The translations under genes were made by a program, and so were the position numbers. Shown piece by piece: positions 31,643 to 42,608 of a stretch of DNA of 64,000 bases. This stretch comes from Sorex araneus. Lineage: Eukaryota; Chordata; Mammalia; Eulipotyphla; Soricidae. The first letter of the stretch is position 1, and every line of letters starts with the position of its first letter. The notes under the pieces are model-generated. The model made no database searches. It was not told the DNA's origin and saw only the letters and a list, made by a program, of their open reading frames with translations. The stretch covers positions 44,575,637 through 44,639,636 of the forward strand of contig NC_073304.1 of assembly GCF_027595985.1 (NCBI RefSeq). Reading direction: 5' to 3'.

Positions 31643-31643
<1 letters not shown>

Positions 31644-31663
31644 CACACCACACCAGCGCCGGC

Positions 31664-31835
31664 TCCCCAGAAGAGACTAAGTAGCAGTTGCCTAGCACAG
31701 CTGACTAATTCAATTCTCAGCACAAAATATGGTCCCCAAACCCTGCCAGAGGTGATTACTGGACACCGAGTCAAGCATAAAGCCCTGAGCACAGCTGGGT
31801 GTAGGCCATGCCCCCTCCCCAAAGAAAAGGAGAAA
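31664..31835 (+). mobile_element. Diverged SOR-type SINE
   Basis: agaagagactaagtagcagt, gcctagcacagctgac, attcaattctcagcac, tatggtccccaaaccctgcc, gccctgagcacagctgggtg. Confidence 0.75.
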
Positions 31836-31904
31836 AAGTGCATTTTCTCCTATTGTAGATAAAGACCAACAAAGCAGAGGCAGTTAAAAACATGCCAAAG
31901 GTCC

Positions 31905-32005
31905 ACAGATGACTTAATGGTACAGATCCTGCCTTGTGGATTATATGAATTCAATGACTGGCACCCCCAAATCATTGCAGCAGCAGCAACAGGGGAAGAA
32001 AGGGG
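31905..32005 (+). mobile_element. SINE head fragment
   Basis: gatgacttaatggtacagat, cctgccttgtggattatatg, attcaatgactggcaccccc; then a cagcagcagcaac stretch. Confidence 0.4.
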
Positions 32006-32221
32006 GAATGAAGGAGCTTGACAAGATCATGCACCAAGGGGTTTGGTATGTGCACAAAGAGCAAAAGATCAAAAGATCATGCTCTTACCTACCCCACTAT
32101 GCAGTAAGGAAAGGAGGAGATGGGAAACAGATGGGTACTCCTTAAGTAAGCTTCTTCTACATGTCATAAATGGAAACTGGAAAGTCTGTGAAAGGAAGCA
32201 GAATCCTAATTACAGGCTCAA

Positions 32222-32281
32222 TTTTGGATACTCAGGACTCATGCTGTACTCTGGCTCTGAGCTCAGGAGTCACTCCTGTCC
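32222..32281 (-). mobile_element. SOR SINE body fragment
   Basis: tttggatactcaggactcat, ctctggctctgagctcagga and gtcactcctg only. Confidence 0.45.
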
Positions 32282-32609
32282 TAACATAAAATATCTTTAA
32301 GGGATTATTCAGAAGGTATTCAAAGATACCAAGTGAGTCACAGAACACTTTTGATAATACTCAAACTGTAAGAGGAGCTACTGTAAAGTAGAAAACTGAG
32401 CAAAAGCAGATAATCCTCCAAACTTCTTTTTTATAATTTTGTCAAAAATCTGATCAATTCTAAAATCAAGTTCTTCAATAATACAAAAGTTATTTAGACT
32501 TTATTGCTCCCTGATTTTTGGAAGCAATCAAAAGCCTAGAAATGACTTTTTAAAATGGTTTACATAAAAGGTCAGAGTTTTTGGCTTTCCAGAGCTTTCT
32601 AGTTTCCAC
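32282..32609. other. Unique intronic DNA
   Basis: Nothing recognised. Confidence 0.45.
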
Positions 32610-32750
32610 TTATGAGCAGGGCATTTGTCTTGCGTGTCTTGCACATGACCAAACCAGGTTTGATCCTGGCATCTGATACCCCAAATGCCATCAGGAGTGA
32701 TCCCTGAGTGCAGAGCCAGAAATAACCCCAGAGAACAGGTACACAACACT
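32610..32750 (+). mobile_element. SOR-type SINE
   Basis: gagcagggcatttgtcttgc, aaaccaggtttgatcctggc, gccatcaggagtgatccctg, agtgcagagccagaaataac. The 5' end is eroded and a cttgc(g/a)tgt unit is duplicated. Confidence 0.75.
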
Positions 32751-32759
32751 CTCTCCCCG

Positions 32760-33599
32760 CCAAATGGCTTACATACATAGGTTAGTACTTTAAAACATCA
32801 ACTTACAATATAAAAAAGCTAGTGAAATACATAAAGATACATATTTATCCTAAATTATTATTTCTTACTGGAAAATAAACACTAGTAAGCACTATAAAAC
32901 CCAGGCTGGCCACTCCAGTCCCATACTGTAATTTTTTATGTAACAAAAACTTCCTATATTTTCTGGTTTCTATTAAAAAGAATAAATTGATTTGAAAACT
33001 ACTGGATGATGAACAAACTTAGAAAGATTCATTATGCATTATGCACTTAACTCTGCAGAGATGCATTCTATTGGTTTATAATGAGGAAACTGACTTTCAG
33101 TGGTTCCTTAAGTAGGGCAGCCCCACAGGGCTTCAGTAAGTCCCTCCCTGCTAAGACTCAGACTCAGATGCATCATTATGCCATTACTGGTTCAGACATG
33201 GGGCACCAAGTTTTTCCTGCCTTAACCCAATACTATTACTGGAAATTGAACAGGAAATAAATCAACAAGGAACAAAAAAGATTAAAAAGAGTAACAGGGG
33301 GAGGGATGAGGGGGGGAGAATAAACACCTACACAATCAAGTGAGGGAAGAACTGAAAGACCAAAAGATGACAGTGATCAAGACCAAAACATGCATAGTTC
33401 TTATTATAATTAAACTAGGCAATGACCTCAGCTAGAGAAAGTACAAGCAAAATAGTGTGCAAGCAATGCAGAAACCACCATGCACACAAAAGGGGAAGAA
33501 CAAAATGTACAATAACATAGATTGGCTTTCAATCTCTCACTCAATAACCAAATGAAGAACCCAATTAATGCCTGAATCTACCTTACACAAATGCATGTA
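32760..33599. other. Mostly unique intronic DNA
   Basis: Possible MIR remnant at about 33,085-33,190 (ataatgaggaaactgacttt) and a G/A-rich patch at 33,296-33,322. Otherwise nothing. Confidence 0.4.
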
Positions 33600-33830
33600 A
33601 CTATTTTTTTTATTGAATCACCATGAATTACAAAAGTTACAAAGATATTTATGGTTGAATTTCAGGCTTATATTGTTCCAACACCAATCCCTCAACCAGT
33701 GCCCACTCCCTGCACTAACATTCCAGTTTCCCTCCAACCCTGCAGCCTATCTCTGTGACAGAAATCTTCTCTATAATCCCAGCGATACCTTTTCTAACTT
33801 ATTCCCCTGTATATAACTTTTACAAGTTAA
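33600..33830 (-). mobile_element. L1-type 3' end
   Basis: On the plus strand, tttattgaatcaccatgaat, tacaaaagttacaaagatat, ccaacaccaatccctcaacc, agtgcccactccctgcac. Same terminal block as at 46.8 kb and, in sense, at 17.7 kb. Confidence 0.6.
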
Positions 33831-33875
33831 AATATAAATATAGAAATTATTATTTAAAGGTATCACAAGTCCTTT

Positions 33876-34047
33876 ATTTTTTGTGTTTGTACCACACCCA
33901 GTGGTGCTCAGGGGTTATTCCTGACTTTGCACTCAAATTACTCCTGGTGAGAGCTCAGGGGACCATACAGGGTTCACAGGACCAAACCCAGGCTGACTGC
34001 AAGTAACACAAACACCCTACCTATCTGCTGTACTATCTTTCTAGGCC
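33876..34047 (-). mobile_element. SOR-type SINE
   Basis: gtaccacacccagtggtgct, caggggttattcctgacttt, ccaaacccaggctgactgca, ctgtactatctttctaggcc. Confidence 0.88.
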
Positions 34048-34127
34048 ATTATCAAACATTTTAAATGATTAGACTCTTATTGATCTTGATGGAAGGAAAA
34101 ATATTAAAATATTATTAATAATGTAGC

Positions 34128-34260
34128 CACTGGTATTTATTGAATACCAATGTAACTGTATGCTAAGCTTCATTACATACGTTTTTCTTAATTTCAATTT
34201 TAGAATTCTATGATACTATGTTATTATTCACATTTCACAAGTGTGAAAAATGACTAATCA
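34128..34260 (-). mobile_element. MIR fragment
   Basis: tatttattgaataccaatgt, gtatgctaagcttcattaca and ttattattcacatttcacaa follow the order of reverse-complement MIR 3' sequence. Confidence 0.5.
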
Positions 34261-34374
34261 AAATGCAATGAATATTTTTAAATGACTAATATTTTAAAAT
34301 ACTAACAGCAGTTCACCTTGGAATAAAAATGCTAGATCATTTCTAAAATGTGTTTTATGGCATTTGAAATTTAG

Positions 34375-34460
34375 GTTTCCTGCCCTGTCTTGCAAGTGTT
34401 GAGGATTGAACCCTAGGTCTCACACATACAAGGTTTGAGCTTTTACCATTAGGCCCTCTC
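34375..34460 (-). mobile_element. tRNA-like SINE head fragment
   Basis: cttgcaagtgttgaggattg, aaccctaggtctcacacata, gcttttaccattaggccctc. Confidence 0.4.
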
Positions 34461-34805
34461 TGTGGTTTGCTGTGCAGTACTTTAAATAAAACTGTATGTA
34501 TGTGATAGAGATTTACATAATAGTCAATAGAAGAGTCAAATGATTTGCCCAAAAATGGCACCAAATATCTATACAAAAAATCCTAATTACAAATAGTTTA
34601 TTTACCATTGTAATTTCTATACCCTCAAATCCCAGTGGTTTTCCGTTCTTGAAAGAGAAAAATAAGTTACAAACCAAAGTCAGTTCAAGTTCATTTTAAA
34701 AGAAATGTTTTCCTTTGCCCAGAAATGGTCAAAGATATGATGATAACTAAACATACACAGATCCAAGCTAAACAAAAGTCAAAAGGGAAGCTTTATATAC
34801 GTGAA
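34461..34805. other. Unique intronic DNA
   Basis: Nothing recognised. Confidence 0.45.
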
Positions 34806-34978
34806 TGTTTGGGGGTGGGAGGTGGGAATGGAGGAGAGGCCAGTTTACATGGGGCAGTGCTCAGGGGCTATTCCTGGCCCTATGCTCAAAGGACCATATG
34901 TGGAGATTTAACCACAGTTGGTGCTGCTGCAGCTGAGGACCTATAGATGACTTAGTTCCTGTACTACCTTCCCCATGC
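34806..34978 (-). mobile_element. Diverged SOR-type SINE
   Basis: gggcagtgctcaggggctat, tcctggccctatgctcaaag, gaccatatgtggagatttaa, ctgtactaccttcccc. Confidence 0.7.
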
Positions 34979-35086
34979 CTTTCATGAACCTTTAAGGCTA
35001 TAGTCCCTGCCTGGTTACTTTGTAGATCACCCATAGGATCAAGCACAGAACAGAGAAAGATCCATAAAAAGTAAACTTTATTTCAG

Positions 35087-35570
35087 GGGCTAGAGAGACA
35101 GCACATGAATGTAAGGTTGCACTGCCAATCTCTGGCACAGTTTGTGGCCCCGTAAGTAGCACTGTAGCACTGTCATTCTATTGTTCATGATTTGCTCGAG
35201 CAGGCACCAGTAACATCTCCATTGTGAGACTTGGTACTGTTTCTGGCATACCGAAAAAGTCACGGGTAGCTTGCCAGGCTCTGAGAGGGGTGGAGGAATC
35301 AAACCCGGGTTGGCCACGTGCAAGGCAAATGCCTACCTGTTGTACTATCACTCCAGTCCCTGTGGTTAGGTCCCTTAAGTACCAGGAGGAATAAGCCCTG
35401 AACACAATGAAGAGTAAGCTCTGAGTTCAGTCAGGTGGATGAAGAGGGAGAGGGGAATAGAGGAGGGGATGGGAGGGAGCAACTGCTGGGAGCAACCCCT
35501 GAACACATATCCAGTGTGTGCCCTTAGTCCTGAGTACTGCCAGGTGTGTGCCCCTCCTCCCCCCACACAC
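35087..35570 (+). mobile_element. SOR-type SINE interrupted by a nested element
   Basis: The head and first body part (aggggctagagagacagcac to gtggccccgtaagtagc) end at about 35,160; sequence resumes at 35,361 with gttaggtcccttaagtacca and gaggaataagccctgaacac, then body-like pieces to about 35,570. The nested second-family element sits between. Confidence 0.65.
35157..35360 (-). mobile_element. SINE-like element, second family (nested)
   Basis: tagcactgtagcactgtcat, gatttgctcgagcaggcacc, catctccattgtgagacttg, acgggtagcttgccaggctc, gaatcaaacccgggttggcc and the shared head to ctatcactccagtccc. One internal unit is missing. Confidence 0.85.
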
Positions 35571-35859
35571 AAAATCAATTTCAGAAATAATGTGAAGAAC
35601 CACCTTGAAAGCACATTTACAATTCATTGTCACACAATCCACTAATAAATAGATCTGCTTAGGAAACCTTGTTTGATAAAGCAACCTGACCACCTCCAGG
35701 GATCACCATAAGGTTCACATTCCCAAACCCTCCCCACAACCCCCTACAAGGAAACATTCTGCATTATAACTTTCTTATTTTTCTACAAAGTATCAACATC
35801 CTCTCAAGATTATATATATACACATATAGTATATAATATACATCAGAAATGATCTGCAC

Positions 35860-35976
35860 CCAAGGATCTCTCCTGGCAGGGCTTGGGAGATCTTAGGAGG
35901 TGCAGGGGATCGAACCCAGATTGTGTTCCTGCAAGGCAAATAAATTCTCTACCCGCTGTACTACTGCTCTGGTCCT
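35860..35976 (-). mobile_element. SOR SINE, tail side truncated
   Basis: ggatctctcctggcagggct, gcaggggatcgaacccagat, tgttcctgcaaggcaaataa, gctgtactactgctctggtc. Confidence 0.75.
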
Positions 35977-36074
35977 ATAATCTGTAGCTTTTGAAGGTCT
36001 TTTCTGGACCATTTTCAGAATCTAAAGAAAGATCGGAATTCCTGCCCTGAAAAAATGCAATAACATACTTAAAA

Positions 36075-36210
36075 AGAAAAAGTCAACATGGTTCAGTTAT
36101 TTACAACGTGTTTTCATGATTACAATGTTCCTACCTCCCATCCCACCACCCATGTGCCCCCCTCTGACTCCAGATTCCTCTCCACCCCTCAACCTGACTC
36201 CTTGACAGAT
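36075..36210 (-). mobile_element. Probable L1-type 3' fragment
   Basis: Reading cagttatttacaacgtgttt, cctcccatcccaccacccat, gtgcccccctctgactcc, which resembles the reverse L1 3' block at 46.8 kb. A young SINE follows directly. Confidence 0.4.
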
Positions 36211-36387
36211 ACACTTTTTTTTTTCTTTTTGGGTCACATCCAGCGATGCTCAGGGGTTACTCCTGGCTTTGCACTCAGGAATTACTCCTGGCGGTGCTTG
36301 GGGGACCATATGAGATGCCGGGGATCGAACCCGGGTCGGCCGCGTGCAAGGCAAACGCCCTACCCGCTGTGCTATCGCTCCGGCCTT
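36211..36387 (-). mobile_element. SOR-type SINE, young
   Basis: tctttttgggtcacatccag, ggaattactcctggcggtgc, ggggatcgaacccgggtcgg, gctatcgctccggcc: nearly consensus. Confidence 0.93.
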
Positions 36388-37223
36388 TTAAGTTTGTTAT
36401 AGTCTGGGTCCCAGACTTATGGTAGCGTTGGGTCTAGTGGCTTAGATACATACATTTTAAATACTTGTGAACAGAATTTTGAGGAGACCTCAGGGTTTCT
36501 GATTAGAAGTTCCTTACCTTGGTTCCTGCCTTTATTGTTTCCTCTGACCATCACTTGTTAACATATTTATCCACTGCAACTGCTAAAACCACTTGGTCAA
36601 TGAGGCCCTTCCCTGTCCAAGTCTCATCCACTGCCCTACCCACCCATACTACAAAATGGCTACTACAGAATTTCCAGAACTGTGCTCCTTAGAACACTTA
36701 TCTTCATCTCTCCTATATACTGTAAACTCTTTAAAAGATAGGAGTAATCATTTTTTTTCTTTAGCTCACAGCATGCAGTCTTGCGCATGGCAAGCATGTT
36801 GTCAGAGTGCAACGTTAAATCTAAGTACTTTAAAAGAAACCAGTCTATCGTCAAGAATGTCTAAGTGGACCGATATGAGCATCTGACTAATCAATACTTG
36901 GACAGCCCAGTAAGTAGGTCCAACTGAGCCACCACCCATCATTTCCTGATTTAGCCCTCCCTCTCACAGAACTGGGGGTGGAGGAAATGAAGAGTATGCT
37001 CTCCAGGACATGGTCACTTTTAATACTGATTATTCTTCTGCAACACAAAATAAAATTTGTCTTGAGCAGCAGCTTTTTCCCAGCACTCTAGTTACCTAAC
37101 ATTCCTAAATATTATCAGATTTTTAAAAATCCATATTGACCAGCTATGTGTTAGCAAACATTTCCACAGCAAGTTACCTTAATACTGTTAGTTGAACTAA
37201 AGTCATATGAATTTTCATATTGC
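36388..37223. other. Unique intronic DNA
   Basis: Nothing recognised. Confidence 0.45.
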
Positions 37224-37384
37224 ACAGTGGTAGGGTGTTTGCCTTGCATGTGGCCAACCCGGGTTCGATTCCCAGCATCCCATATGGTCCCCTGAGCACT
37301 GGCAGGAGTAATTCCTGAGTACAAAGCCAGGAATAACCCCTGTGTATTGTCGGGTGTGATCCAAAAAGCCAAAAAAAAAAAAAG
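37224..37384 (+). mobile_element. SOR-type SINE, slightly 5'-truncated
   Basis: gcacagtggtagggtgtttg, gccaacccgggttcgattcc, atggtcccctgagcactggc, gtgatccaaaaagcc and an A13 tail. The first 15 or so head bases are missing. Confidence 0.9.
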
Positions 37385-37713
37385 AATTTCCACATTACTA
37401 ATAACCTCTGGACAGAATAACTGAAGCAACCTCCCTCTTTTTTTTTTCCCACAGAATCAAATCATACCTATTAAATACTAAAAAACACAGACTAAATTCC
37501 AACAAGAAACACTGAAAGGATCCCCCATTATCCTTTACTATATTAAACACAGCTGTCTAGGGTCATGTTTACATACTTTTTTTTAAAGCCAACGAGCACT
37601 GAATCAGCACTTACGAAATTTCTGATAAACAGATTCCAACACACCCAAAGGAAGAGACACACCAAGAAGTTTAGAAATATTTCTGTCTTTTAAGAGTTAC
37701 AAAACAAACTATG

Positions 37714-37894
37714 TCCTATTATACTGCTTTAGTTGTTTTCATATAGTAGTTTAGTATTTTAAAACCCAAGCATTTTATTACTTCATTAGAAAACCCTAAT
37801 TTATATCCTGTTACACTGCTTTAGTCATTTCCATGTAATAGTTTAATAGTTTAAAATCTGACACTGTTTCAATGCTTTAACAGAAAACCCTAAC
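37714..37894 (+). repeat. Degenerate 92-bp tandem duplication
   Basis: The segment from tcctattatactgctttag to gaaaaccctaat (37,714-37,800) recurs as tcctgttacactgctttag to gaaaaccctaac (37,806-37,894), with scattered substitutions. Confidence 0.8.
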
Positions 37895-38162
37895 TACCCT
37901 GATTCTACACAAATAATGAAAAGCTCATACCCCAAACCCTTACCTTGATAATTCATAAACAAAATCACAAAGGAGAACCTGATACCCAATGATCAGATTT
38001 TTAGTGATGCATTAACAGATGGCAAAACTATATACACCAAAGCAGCAAAAGCAAGAGCGTAAATAAGTCATCGGGTCAAAAATTAAGTAAACAAATAAAA
38101 AAAATGCAGTGAGAAGAGTTGGAAATGATACAAAATTTCTCACCCAAAATTTCTGGTCATTA
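37895..38162. other. Unique intronic DNA
   Basis: Nothing recognised between the 92-bp duplication and the minisatellite. Confidence 0.4.
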
Positions 38163-38287
38163 CCCTATTTCTCTTTCCTATTGCCAATTGTGTGTGTGTG
38201 TGTGTGTGTGCGCGCGCGCTCTCGTGCTGCCCAGCATCCTATTTCTCTTTCCTATTGCTAATTTGTGAGTGTGTGTCCTGTTGCTCA

Positions 38288-38324
<37 letters not shown>

Positions 38325-38404
38325 CCCAGCATCCTATTTCTCTTTCCTATCGCCAATTTGGGGGGGTGGGGGGTGTCTGTATGTCTGTGTGCGCTGCCTG
38401 ATGA
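38163..38404. repeat. Three-unit minisatellite carrying TG microsatellites
   Basis: Three units start at about 38,163, 38,238 and 38,333, each with cctatttctctttcctat then gycaattg and a TG- or G-rich run; units one and two end in gctgcccagcat. Unit lengths of about 75, 95 and 72 differ mainly in the TG run. Confidence 0.9.
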
Positions 38405-38879
38405 ACTATCTTTCTAATACTGTCATTCTGGTAGATTTTTTTAAAGCTTGATACAAATAATTAAATCACAATTCAGACTGCTGGAAATTGTGACTCAAGG
38501 GTCAGCTTTTCCGTTGCATCATCAAAGCAGGTTCCTGCATTCTTGGCATGTTGTTGGCCTTCTAACTAACAAACCACAGCCTACTAGAAAACGAAAATAA
38601 ACACTTCTTCCTTGAATGTAACAGCACCTGAACTATAAGGAATGCTTTGTATTTCTAAGTATTACCACAATTATCTTAATTTTAGCCCTATATCAGTTCT
38701 TAAATTTATTCGTGTCCTGGGCCCTTTTTTACCAGCTGCTCTTTCTAATCTCTGCCTACTCCTCCCATGGGGTTGTCATATCACCATGCTTTATATCTTC
38801 TCAATGGTTTTGTACTTTCCAGACTGGAAACAACTGAGCAGAAAAGGAGATAAGAGGCTCAGACACTTGAGTAATAGGG

Positions 38880-39010
38880 GACAGATGGCCTGAGGGTTGG
38901 AGTGCATGTTATGCATGTAGAAGCCCAGATTCAATCCCTTGTACTGGTCCCCAACAAGATTCAATGCCTGGTCTCTTAAGTATTGCAGGTGTGGCCCAAA
39001 ACCAAAGAGG
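38880..39010 (+). mobile_element. Diverged SOR-type SINE
   Basis: gagggttggagtgcatgtta, gcccagattcaatcccttg, gtctcttaagtattgcaggt, gtggcccaaaacc. Confidence 0.5.
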
Positions 39011-39029
39011 GAGGGGGGGATAAAAAGGC

Positions 39030-39205
39030 TCAATGGGCCAGAGAGAAATATCAATGGGTTGAGCACATGCTTTACTGCATGAGGCCAAGGTCCAGTGCCA
39101 ATACCTGGCACTGAAGATCACCAGAGCACCACAGAGAGTGAAAAGGCCAGGAATCACCCAGGGCACCTCTAAGTGAGTCAAAAATCTAACAAAATAAAAC
39201 CAAAA
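39030..39205 (+). mobile_element. Diverged SOR-type SINE
   Basis: atgggccagagagaaatatc, ccaaggtccagtgcc, ctggcactgaagatcaccag, ggccaggaatcacccagggc. Confidence 0.6.
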
Positions 39206-40227
39206 CACTCAAACTTGTTCAACATCACAATAGTGACTGGAATGATTAATTCAAAGGTCATCAGTTTCAGAATCACTAAAATTTCACAACACATCACATT
39301 GAGTTATGAAAGGTTTCAATAAGAAAATAAAGAGTTGCACTAAGTTTTCCCTATGAAAACACTCTGTAATGCATCTTATTTCAGGAAATGACACTCAGTC
39401 CCATCTTGCATTAATACTTTCCCCCCAACTTAAAAAAAGCCAACTAAAAGACAACCTGAAAGAGCTTTATCCAAGAAGCCTTCTACCATGATTAGCAAAT
39501 AATCTACCATCAGCCAGAGGCAAAATACAAGTACACCTCCAATATATAGTATCCTAAGGAGAGATGATTTGCTAGACCTACGTTCACTTTGAAAAAAAAA
39601 AAAATACCCTTTTAATCATTCAGTACTTCATATACCAATGCCCTTAAGGATAGTAACATTTATATCTTTTTCTACTATAACCAGAATGTATAGGTAAGAC
39701 AAACAGTAAGCCCCCAAGAATAATCACATAAAATATTCTTCAGAATTTGAATTTACTAGGAAAACAATCTCCATTGTGCTTGAAACCCTGATTTAATGAA
39801 GGAAAAACTGAAAGTGGAACTATCTGTGAACAAAGGTTTCAGGAATGGTTCAAATGAAGGAAAGTAGTGAGGGTGTTATTGCAGTATCTTTAAAACATAA
39901 ACATAGAGGAGTCTGCAGAGTATTATATTAAATGCATTAATTTAGTTTTAAATTACTAAAATAAGTATTAATATTGAAATAGTACATATTATGCTATTTC
40001 ATCTTCACAGTTGCCTAAAATTTAGACATTCAAGATTTACTATTTGTTCACACATATTTAAATACATTATTATATAACAGCAAAAACTTTAAGCTCTATT
40101 TCTCTGCCTCACTGGTAAAGCTAAGGGTTTTAGGGTGGGGGAGGAAGAGTGATTCTATCTACAATGAAATATGCCTTATTTCTTCCTTTGGATTGAAATA
40201 CATTACTCAAATTAAAAAATATTCCTC
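39206..40227. other. Unique intronic DNA
   Basis: AT-rich, about 1 kb, with no recognised element beyond an A run at 39,590-39,604. Confidence 0.45.
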
Positions 40228-40372
40228 CTGCACCATAGAGATAGTTCAAGGATTAAGGCATTTGCTTTGCATGTGACTGATCCCCTGGCATCACATGGCA
40301 TCCCCTAAAGACAACCACCTAAAGAAACTCCCCAAGCACAGAGCCATGGGTGGCTTCAAAGCCAAAAAGTAA
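40228..40372 (+). mobile_element. SOR-type SINE, shortened
   Basis: ctgcaccatagagatagttc, gcatttgctttgcatgtgac, gatcccctggcatcacatgg, gagccatgggtggcttcaaa. Confidence 0.7.
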
Positions 40373-40699
40373 AATTAAAATGTTGCTCCAGACTAGAAAT
40401 TCACCAGGAGCAGAGAGCACACGAGAGCGATATACTTAGAAGTATACACCACAGAGATATGATTCAAACTACAAAGGTAGTTCAAATCAAACTCCCAGCT
40501 CACCCTTCTCCCAATCTGCAGCACTAGTATTACTCTCAAACTATTTAGTGAGACACAAAGAGATCAAGCTCCTCACTTTTGGGATCGTCCATTCATCCTT
40601 AACTCTGGTGAATTTTTTTCCACTTCACATTTCCAGTTTCTAATTTGAATGTTCAGGAATCATTTCTCCTATTCAATCTGACAGTTTGGAAGCTATCAA

Positions 40700-40812
40700 G
40701 TAGATCTTTTATTCACTCAATAAATACACCACTCTCCCACCAACTGGCAATACAGCAATGAATAAAGTATAAAAATAAACATCCTCATCAAATGGACATT
40801 CTAGTTGACAGA
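40700..40812 (-). mobile_element. L2 fragment
   Basis: cttttattcactcaataaat, ggcaatacagcaatgaataa, catcctcatcaaatggacat, tctagttgac follow reverse-complement L2 order. Confidence 0.5.
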
Positions 40813-40904
40813 CTTACAAAAGCATTTGTTAAAAGATTTCTCTGGGGAAATCTTTCCTCTCTGGGGAGGAAAGCAAGTGAGGAGTGTGTCTATGTCACAC
40901 TATA

Positions 40905-41153
40905 TATCACTGTATCACTGTCATCCTGTTGCTCATCGATTTGCTCGAATGGGCACCAGTAACGTCTCCATCTTGAGACTTGTTGTCACTGTTTTTGGCA
41001 TATCAAATACGCCACAGGTAGCTTGCCAGGTTCTGCCGTGTAGGCGAGATACTCTCGGTAGCTTGCTGGATTCTCAGAGAGGGACGGAGGAATTGAACCC
41101 AGGTCGGCTGCGTGCAAGGCAAATGCCCTGCCACTGTGCTATCGCTCCGGCCC
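40905..41153 (-). mobile_element. SINE-like element, second family (full length)
   Basis: The best full copy with both halves: atcactgtatcactgtcatc tail, gatttgctcgaatgggcacc, tgccgtgtaggcgagatact, gaggaattgaacccaggtcg, and head to ctatcgctccggccc. On the minus strand it starts with the SOR-like tRNA head and ends with the acagtgat tail. Confidence 0.9.
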
Positions 41154-41221
41154 ATACAATATATATATACAAATTATATATTTAGAAGCTAAAATTGTAT
41201 GAGTTTATTATTACTATTATT

Positions 41222-41387
41222 ATTGGTTTTGGAGATAAACCTAGCAGGGCTGAGGGCTTACTGTTTGCTCTGTATCCAAGGATCACTTCTAGTGATGTCT
41301 GGGTGACGATATGGAATACCAGGAATAGAATCCAGGTCAGGCATATATAAGGAAAGTGACCTACCTGCTATACTATCTCCCTGGCCC
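41222..41387 (-). mobile_element. Diverged SOR-type SINE
   Basis: gcagggctgagggcttactg, ggatcacttctagtgatgtc, ggaatagaatccaggtcagg, ctatactatctccctggccc. Preceded by a short TTA repeat. Confidence 0.75.
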
Positions 41388-42119
41388 CAAGGCATTAAAA
41401 TCTATTTAAGAGTCAATCACATCATAAAAGCAAAAAATAAATTTAGTAAACAAAAGCCACTAGAAAAAAATGTTTGCATGGCATATCTCAAAATGGAAAG
41501 AGAATATCAGCATAATAAGCAAAACGGCACAAAAAGGTCCTTTTAGAATTTAATTGGATCGTGGTGTGTACTCAAACTACTTCTTATACAGAAACTTTGA
41601 ATAAACTTAAAACAAACTTTAAAAGGGAAGGTTGAGAAAATACAGAGAAAGTAAGAACACCCAGGAATCATGTTAGAAATCTATTCTTTAAATCACTCGT
41701 TGTTAGCAGTAATTGTATATCTTCCTAAGTTTTCTCAGTATTCAAGCTAAATTTGTATGGAAAGACAGAAAGATGTCATGGTTATCTAGTGCCACTCAGA
41801 AATTTCTTGCATGGTTATAGAAAATACAAATAAAATCTACAAATAAATGTATTCCACAAGTTCTTATTTAGGAAGATGCAGAAGAAAGAAAGGCATTTAG
41901 GAAACTAAACAAACAAAAAAACACAAGAAAAAAAGGGAAAGAAAAGAAAAAAAGAAACCAAACAAGTTACCAGGGAAAAGAATATTTTAACATTGAAAAC
42001 AAAGGTTAGCCTTAAGTTAGCCAATTAAATGAAAATAACATTAAAACCACCATTTTTTTTCTTTGCTAAGATAAAATCTCCTTAAGGCCAGGCAAATTTT
42101 ATTAGCAAAAAAATCAGAT
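41388..42119. other. Unique intronic DNA
   Basis: AT-rich, with an A/G-rich low-complexity patch at 41,905-41,960. Confidence 0.45.
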
Positions 42120-42205
42120 TACAGGATTGAGGAAAAAGTGGTAAAGTACATGCTTAGTATGTTTGATGCCCGGTTTGATCCCTGGTGCAGCACTGCCCCC
42201 AGCTC
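42120..42205 (+). mobile_element. SINE head fragment
   Basis: aggattgaggaaaaagtggt, gatgcccggtttgatccctg, gtgcagcactgcccc. Confidence 0.45.
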
Positions 42206-42441
42206 CAAATTTCCAGTACCTACAAATTTGACTCTAGTCACACCTAAACACCAAGCGCCAGGCCTCCTACAAGCAAAGCCTGTGCTCAGCCCATCAATGC
42301 TATCTTTGTGAGTTCCACTAATCTACTTTTTGTGTTCACAGGTTTGTCCATTCTGAGCATGTCCTACTGGTAGATCAAACACAAGACTTTTTGTGTCTCT
42401 TCTTACTCTGCATGGTGCTTTTTTTTTTTCTCTAAAAAAAA

Positions 42442-42608
42442 ATTGGGGGCCACAACTGACAGTGTTTAAGGTCTAACTGCTGGCTCTGTGCTTGGATTGG
42501 GAGTACAGGGTGGGAGTGACTCCCTACAATGCTGAAGGGACTGGACTAATTGTTAGGATCAAACCTGGGCCTCCTGTGTAAAATGCATGTGCTCAGTCCA
42601 TTACTTGG
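42442..42608 (-). mobile_element. Diverged SOR-type SINE
   Basis: ggggccacaactgacagtgt, ctgctggctctgtgcttgga, ggatcaaacctgggcctcct, gcatgtgctcagtccattac. Confidence 0.65.

Noticed and set aside
38189..38320. Array-like repeat considered as a CRISPR
   Set aside because: Three unequal units with TG runs in a mammalian intron; no uniform repeat-spacer pattern.
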